This document shows positions 57,532 through 64,000 of a stretch of 64,000 nt of DNA, one piece after another. Below the pieces are notes generated by a model. That model ran no database searches, was not told the origin of the DNA, and worked only from the letters and a program-made list of their open reading frames with translations. A program made the position numbers and the translations under genes. Origin of the DNA: Alligator mississippiensis (taxonomy: Eukaryota; Chordata; Crocodylia; Alligatoridae); assembly GCF_030867095.1 (NCBI RefSeq), contig NC_081827.1, forward strand, positions 214,515,310 through 214,579,309, read 5' to 3'. Numbering within the stretch: position 1 is the stretch's first letter; every line of letters starts with the position of its first letter.

Positions 57532-59280
57532 TATATTTGCATTATGCAGGTTGCTGAATTTGGACAATATAAACTAACGGCCTAAATTTGGGGCAATTAA
57601 TTTACATTTTCTTTTAGTAATAAGAGGGCTTGATCCTTCAAACACTTACTGGTACGTATAATTCATGAGGAGACGGCACCAAATCTCCAAAGTGCCTCAA
57701 TTTTTCAGAAATTATTGAAAAATTTTCCTGATACCTTCCTCCATGCCCCTCCCCTTTCCCCCCTGTTGTAAAACCCCATTGCAGCACACCCAGCCTGGAA
57801 AATTTCAGTGCAACTAGTTACATTTGGGCAAAGTTATAAGGAACTGTAGGTGCACTCAAAGCAATAGGGCCTCTGCAAGGAATCCATATGTGCCACAAGG
57901 TTTCATGATTGGTCCTGTAGATTAGTCCTCGGGGTACACATGCTACTTCCTACAACTACAGTTATGTTGTGATGAGTTGTGCCGAGGATTCTTAGAGTTT
58001 TCTTCCACTGATTCTACATGTTTAAACTGGGAGAGGTTGATCCCTTCAATAACACTTTTCATGTTATTGCATCAATACTAACAGAATCAGGCCCTAAAGC
58101 TGTTTATCAGCAATCAGCATAAAGAAAATAGGGTTTATAAATGTACTCTTAAAGGTGACATTCTGTTTGAAGTACCTGAAATTAGCTAACTGTGTCACTT
58201 ACAAGTAGGCAATGGAAAAGTTGATAGGGGCCTGTACTGGAGATACTGTTCTTTGTAATATGCTATGCATCCAATATTTCAGGTTAATGTGCTAGTTCTG
58301 AGTATGTATCCTGTGCTCTGTTCGTATCCAAGAGTGTAAGACTATTGCTTTATACTTGTATACAGTGACACTATCATATTTTAGTCTTTACATATATATA
58401 AGGGACTAGAAAGGGTATAAATAGCTCTTCTTAGCTTTAGACATTTTAAATTTAATAGAGAAAGAAAGTTTAAGCTTAACTTGGTAAAAGTTTAAGACCG
58501 TGGCAGCCAAGATGCTAAGTGTTAATCTCTGAATTGTGCATAGAGTTATAGGGTAGAGAGCTTGAGTTATCTACTTGCTTGCTTTAATCCTGTTAGCTTA
58601 AAATACATTCAGATTGTTTCATGTTACCAGGGTGAGACATGGGGATGGAATTGTACACATTCTGGTTAGTGATACTTTAAAACAAACAAATAAGAGCACA
58701 TATTTGATTTATTTCTGTAGCCTTTTGTGCCCAACTTTAGATTTTTAAAAACACATAAAACACCAAAATGTTTTAGGAATTATGAGGAATTTATTGAGAT
58801 GCAGCGTCCTATAATTTTTGTCACTATAGCAGTTTGAATTCCAACAGTTAGTACTAGAAGTGGGAGCAGCTTTGAACAGACTCAAACAGGAAGACCGTAG
58901 TTAGGTGACAGACTGTGAGATCCTGAAATCTGATCTAAACAGTGAAACCTTAACCCTGCAGAAAGCCCCTGTTGATTTCAGTGAGAATTCAGACAGAAGT
59001 CTGACAGTAACTGTTAACAGAGAGCAGATTACAGGATTGTAGGCAACACTTGATCCTTCTGGATCGTAGGGGGTGGGGGTGTGTGTGTGTGTGTGTGAGA
59101 GATACAGGGTTGAGATTTTGGTATTAAAGACTATGGTGATGAACACCAGCTAGATAGAGCTTTTTCCTAGTCTTACTTGCAGACAGGCAACTTACTCAAT
59201 TCATATAATTATTATTAGCAATAACAGAACTTAATCAAATGTCACAAAAGGTTTTTTTGTCAACATCTTGTACATCACAA
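57532..59280. other. Intergenic, nothing recognised
   Basis: AT-rich; a short (TG)n at 59079-59096. No exon or repeat supported. Confidence 0.5.
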
Positions 59281-59284
59281 GTTC

Positions 59285-59930
59285 TAACGTTCAACTTATA
59301 AGTGGCTGGGGGCCACACATCCTATGAGCTTCATACCCCCTCCCCCCACTCCACCCTGGTATACCATGTGCCCAGATGCCAGCCCCTCCACCCTTGCTAC
59401 ATCCTGCATCTCCCTGCAGCACTGAGCACCTAGGCACCCCTCTGCTGCTGCACCACCACATGCAGGGTGCCTCTCCTCTGCATTCAGTGCCCCTTGCTGA
59501 ACCCTGTGCCCACTTCTGCACTCCACTGCGGCATGCTGAGCCCCCTCACTGTCCCCTCCCCACTGCACCATGTGCCCAGGCACACTGATTCACCTTGAGT
59601 TCCCTGGCCATAAGCTTCTCAACTCCATTGCACCACCCCTAAGTACCCTGGGCTTCAGGATCCTCCAGCACTGAAAGGCGCTGTGTGCTGCACTGCCCAC
59701 CACCCAAGGACAGGGACAGGAAGGGGAGGCTGGAGGGAGGTAGAGCCTGGAGCTCTAGGCTGCTGCTGCTGCAGTCAGAGCAATGGGGGAATGGTGGCTG
59801 AGGTGGAAGCTGGGGGCTGCAATGTAACACTTCATGGGTCTCATGTGGCCTGCTGGCTGCCTGGTGAAGAGTCTTGTTCTGATGTATGACATAGAAGTGA
59901 CACTGGAAAACACAAGGTCTAACATACATA
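59285..59930. repeat. GC-rich repeat-like block
   Basis: Composition jumps to GC-rich with ggggccacac and ctcatgtggcctgc phrases typical of hAT-derived repeats in this window. Ends not clear. Open frames on both strands are not convincing genes. Confidence 0.35.
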
Positions 59931-60596
59931 CCATATAAAATTACATTTTACTGCTTTACCTTCAATTTCCATCTGGGGATAGGGTCACCTCAGGAACGTG
60001 CGGCTTAGGCTTCTGTTTGCATTCTGCTAATACTGTGGCCAGTTTTAGGAGGTTTTTTTGCAAAAGGTTTTTTATGGCTTGTCTGAAGGTAGGTGAGTTA
60101 CAGTAATATTAATGAACTGGTCTCCTGTTACTATGTCTTTTCTGTAATATATTGAAAGCAGTTGTTCTTTAGCAAGGAAACTTCAACCTTTCATTTGGTT
60201 TTACCACTTTTACTCCCACTGTGAGCCACTACCAAAATGTCTTTCTCCCTGTCTGTTTGATTTCATCATGAAACATTAACTCTAAGCCTGGAGGCACAAA
60301 GCCAGTGTGGGCACTACTTGCCCAGATTGGGATGTCCCGTGTATTTTAAATTCAGCAGCTCCAAGAAGCTTGCTTGAATTTTATTTTTTCCTAGGTCATT
60401 TGACAAGTGTGGTAAGGATAAAGGAGCTCTTCTTTTAAGGATAAAGCACTCTTTTTCTATCTGTTCCAATAGCAGAAAGTACTCACTCAAGGGTTTTCTC
60501 AGATGTAAATAATTTACAACATAATTTACAAAATAATTCACTGGTATTGTGAGGTTTGACCTAGAAACTACTATGCAAAGCCTAAGCAAAAGTGAA

Positions 60597-61043
60597 TGTT
60601 ATGTGACGAATGCCCATCTGCAATGATAAGGAGGAGACAGTCTTAGATAAAGGAGGCTTGAAAACAAAAGCAGAATCAGAGTACTGGGTCAAAGAGCTCA
60701 TTAAAATACTAAAAATCACACCCCTAGGTGGGCAAAAGGTATGCTAATGAAACATGTATGTATGTTAATGAGATACATAGCTAAAACACAGGTGTAGAGA
60801 CATGCTCAGTAAAGAACTTGCGTCACTCCTTTATAGCCAATTAGCAAACAAGGATGCTTATGAAGGTTTAAAACTCCTGTATAAAAGGGGCTTAGAATTG
60901 AAATCTGGTGTGCTTGTTCTGTGAAATTATTCCACTTGCACGTTTTATTGCTAGCAATAAATCTTCTTTATACTTTCACCCCTGGTATCTTTATTGGCCT
61001 TTGCATACCGGGCATGAACCCAGACTTGAGCTGGGGCCTAACA
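60597..61043 (+). mobile_element. Second solo LTR (different family)
   Basis: 447 bp with terminal TGTTA..TAACA inverted ends, a TATA-type tgtataaaagg near 60880 and AATAAA at 60956-60961 followed by a T-rich stretch. This is the order expected of an LTR (U3, R, U5). The flanks show no clear duplication, so it is older than the LTR at 52.4 kb. No internal retroviral region adjoins. Confidence 0.7.
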
Positions 61044-62022
61044 GTATTATCAAATATAATTGTTACCTTTTCTTCCTGTTATTTACATTGGGGTTAAGAG
61101 TTTGGGATTAAAACTGAAGCATACATTTTCATTGAAACAAATTAAGATGTCATTTTAAAGGCATTAAAAAAGTGTTTACAATCAGAACATACCTCAGCCA
61201 GAAGCAAAGCTTGGGTCTTTATATCTGAAATCTGGGGGAGAGGGAGACCTGAAAATTATTGAAGAATCTGGCATCTGAAATGTGAAAGACATCTTGGTTC
61301 TAGTCAGCATGATATAATACTATGCACTATCACTATCTTCATATTCACCTAATATTCCTTAATTTCATCTCATTTCTCCCAGGAATACCTTCTTGTTCTG
61401 CTCTTAATATTTTCCTCCTGTTCCATATGTAAGCTTTTCTGATACTCATAGACTGTCGCACTGTTTTCCAGCCCCTGTCATCCCATAGACAAGCTGTTTG
61501 GGTCCCCCCCCCCCAAGCTGGGCTGTTTATTTTTTGTTGTTTGGTTTGGAAGACTCTCATTTTTGTGTGTGTGCTATTGTCCTCAGAACTGGAGCTTCTA
61601 GCAGGAACAGCCAGGAATTTGTCCCTAGGTTTTGCTTGGTTACAGCACCCGGGTAGTGTTCAGTGTAGAGTGCTCCAAATGAAAAGGGGACACAGCTGGA
61701 GCAAGTGGTGTTCTCCAGTGATCCCTGCTTTCCAGAGTGGGCCCTGGCAACTAGTTGCAACTTGAATTATAACAGTGAAGTAACCGCTCCATAGTTAGGA
61801 CTGCAGAAGATATAATAACTTATTGTCTTGGGGTTTTATTCACACTCACTTGCCTATTAATCATGTTTTGGACTAAAATAAATGACAAAGCCTGGGCACT
61901 ACACACGAAGTATAGAAAATGGACCCTTCTTTGTACCTGCAATTCCGCTGACAAGGATGATGCGCTAGGGACTGTAATTTAATACAATGAATCAAGACAT
62001 TCAGACAAAAACCTTCTTTGTC
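61044..62022. other. Intergenic, nothing recognised
   Basis: No supported gene or repeat. Confidence 0.45.
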
Positions 62023-62145
62023 TTACGCTGCCTTGTCTCCATTCTTTTGCAGTTGCTGTACTTTTGCTTTGATTGAAGCTATTCTTCTCCCTCTATCTAT
62101 TTTGTTTGCAAAATCTTCCTCCTTCGCAGAAAATATTTGGACATG
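62023..62145 (-). CDS. Candidate terminal exon of an unidentified gene
   Basis: On the minus strand a pyrimidine-rich stretch ending ccattccaag is followed by 40 codons, LHVQIFSAKEEDFANKIDRG then RRIASIKAKVQQLQKNGDKAA, and TAA. The peptide looks like a short amphipathic helix. By synteny the next gene should be NOSTRIN on this strand, but the peptide does not resemble the SH3-containing NOSTRIN C-terminus that I know. A-rich DNA can give such peptides by chance, so this is a weak call. Confidence 0.22.
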   Translation of the reverse strand, partial: HVQIFSAKEEDFANKIDRGRRIASIKAKVQQLQKNGDKAA

Positions 62146-63389
62146 CAACTTGGAATGGAGAAGAAAACAGCACATTATAGAAATAAAACAGTAGTAAATT
62201 AGGCCTTCACTGGAGATGCTGGGACTGAATTTAATGAAAAGAAACATGTGCAAGAACAAAGAAGGCTGTTTCAGTACTACTAGATGATAGCAGAATGCTG
62301 TCGAGGGAGCTTGGGAAAGGGATGAGGGTTTATGTTGAAATGGGGTTATTACAAATTTATAGGTTTATATTGTAAGAAGACAACTACTATGAACTAGCTA
62401 AAATGTAACTAGCAGAAGTCTATGTCAGGGTGGCCAAATTGGCATGTGTGCCACGAGTGGCACTGACAGCCTGCATGTGGCGCACAGATCAGGGAAGGGA
62501 CAGGCAGCACAATAGCAGGTTAGGCAGGAAGCAGAAAGCAGAGCAGCAGGTCAGGCATGGGAAGGGGATCAGGGTGCACAGCTGATTTGTTGCACGGCTG
62601 TCCAAAAAGGCTGTCCACCAGTGATCTATGGTGATGGCAATGAGTTTGCATTGGAACTAAATCTGTCATTTCTAGCATGATCTGCAGTTTTTCTGATGTT
62701 ACCAGAACTGTCTGCTGAAATTTGTTTTGTGTGAAATCAAATTGTAATGATATGAATCACAACAGAACAAGAAATGTGCAAGAACCCTCAAATGCTGCTA
62801 ATTCAGCCTCTGATCCTATAAGTCAGTGGAGTCCACACAGGTGCAAAGTCTTTCTGGGTGGAATAGCTTGCCTATGAGGGCCTGAGCGTGCACAGCTGCC
62901 CTGGAACTTGCAAGTGCTCTCCCTGGCTCTAAAGCAGGCCCTAAATGCAAATTGCACATAAGAGCAGCTTTCCTTCAGTAGGGTCTTTTGGAAAAACCTA
63001 TTCCCAAACTCCTACTTAAAGATAATTTAAAAGCAAAAGGAATGACTATTTGAGTTGCTCATTTAAATGATATGATACAGACTTTGCATTTAGATAGACA
63101 AGAGGTTTTCGTCAGAGAGCTGGAGATACATTATAAACATTAATTAGGCCTCATAATTCATCTTTATTAATGGGGCTAACTAACCTAGGTCTAGGTTTGA
63201 GAAAGCCAAATGTTATAAATTATTCTGGGGAGGTGGTGGTAGGACACAAAGTCTCTTGGCAGCTTCAATGGCCCTTTTTACTTCTGATGGGGCCTAAAGG
63301 TACATGCAAAATAAAAGAAAGGCTGGAAGGGACTTTAGGAATGAAGCTAACATGAGGCTAGACCCAGATGGGGAGAACTCTTGTGCTAC
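62146..63389. other. Intergenic or intronic, possible decayed hAT at 62428-62620
   Basis: cagggtggccaaattggcat at 62427 looks like a hAT left end, with a possible right end gctgtccaccagtg near 62615. The rest shows nothing. Confidence 0.35.
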
Positions 63390-63870
63390 CCAGTGGGTGC
63401 ATCTGCATAACACTTTTACTGCAGTTAACTAATTAGCTCTGCAGTAAACAGTCCACACATGCAGTGCTATCAGGATGGAGTAAACTAATTAACTCTGCTG
63501 CAAGTTAGTACTTGTAAACACAAATACTAGCCTATGGCAGTGTTTGTTTATTCCTCAAATGCATGTGTAGATGCTGATGGGGCTGGCTGGGGTGCACGAG
63601 GGTGCTTCAGTGGAGGGGCTTCCTGTCAGCTAGTGCTTCAGTGCTACAGGGGCTGCCCCAGCCCCTCCGCAGCATGTTGAGCTGGGGTTTGGGGGGAGGG
63701 AGCAGCCCCAGGCTGACACACCAGGCTCCCTGCCAGCCAGGGCTACTCTGACCTGGCTCAACATGCTGCGGTCCCAGCCTCACATTCAAATGTGGTGCCT
63801 GGGAGCAATAAACTCCAGCACAATATTTACTGGAGTTTATTGCTGTACATTAATAGCACACATACATGCA
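63390..63870. mobile_element. MITE-like element (family B), copy 2
   Basis: Starts gtgcatctgcataacac and ends near acacatacatgcaac. Contains inverted cagtaaac and taaactcc blocks and a GC-rich centre shared with 41098-41515. Confidence 0.6.
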
Positions 63871-64000
63871 ACTAGTTAGTAAGACACTCAGAATTCCTTG
63901 GGGATTTATTGGCAAAGATTTTCCCGCACCAGAACAGTTATGTTTTGGGCTTCAGTGACTGCACAAACATTTCAACAGGCCACTATGCACATTATTATTT

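Noticed and set aside
62023-62145. Assignment of the minus-strand terminal exon candidate to NOSTRIN
   Set aside because: Synteny predicts NOSTRIN, but the peptide lacks the SH3 end of NOSTRIN, so I left it unnamed.
1-64000. CRISPR arrays, tRNA or rRNA genes, prokaryotic-type operons
   Set aside because: No regularly spaced direct repeats with unique spacers, no cloverleaf or rRNA signatures; this is vertebrate intron-rich DNA.

Overview
The window is vertebrate nuclear DNA, most likely from a crocodilian such as an alligator. The reasons are the low-divergence CR1 LINE copies with a crocodilian-looking 3' end, the many hAT-like and other MITEs, AT-rich introns, one CpG island, and three split host genes in a conserved syntenic block. 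Gene order is ABCB11 (+), G6PC2 (-), SPC25 (+). This is the human 2q31 order SPC25-G6PC2-ABCB11 read from the other strand. The species assignment is inference; no search was possible.

Layout. 1-5.7 kb: the last three coding exons of ABCB11 (bile salt export pump), with a CR1 copy and older repeats in the introns. 5.7-11.7 kb: tail-to-tail interval between ABCB11 and G6PC2, with an L2/MIR-like tail and a large palindromic MITE at 9.1-9.8 kb. 11.7-20.7 kb: complete G6PC2 on the minus strand, five coding exons adding up to exactly 355 codons plus stop, with a 5'-truncated CR1 and MITEs in intron 4. 20.7-43 kb: intergenic, filled by nested transposons. These include hAT-type elements with recognisable 8-bp target duplications, a broken retroviral Env-like fossil inside one of them, and a near-full-length CR1 (about 5 kb, ORF1 with esterase domain and ORF2 with endonuclease and reverse transcriptase) inside another. 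42.9-52.06 kb: SPC25 (kinetochore NDC80 subunit), starting from a CpG island with a cell-cycle type promoter and ending at a poly(A) signal; six coding exons encode 231 residues. 52-64 kb: an old CR1 tail carrying a solo LTR, an older CR1 split by a MITE, a second solo LTR, other MITEs, and one weak candidate minus-strand terminal exon near 62.1 kb.

The three genes do unrelated jobs (hepatic bile salt export, islet glucose-6-phosphatase-like activity, chromosome segregation). Their adjacency is shared ancestry, not an operon. I found no CRISPR array, bacterial-type system, tRNA or rRNA gene. The most interesting material is the nesting history of the transposons, several strong palindromes, the duplicated 5' region of the long CR1, and the SPC25 promoter layout.
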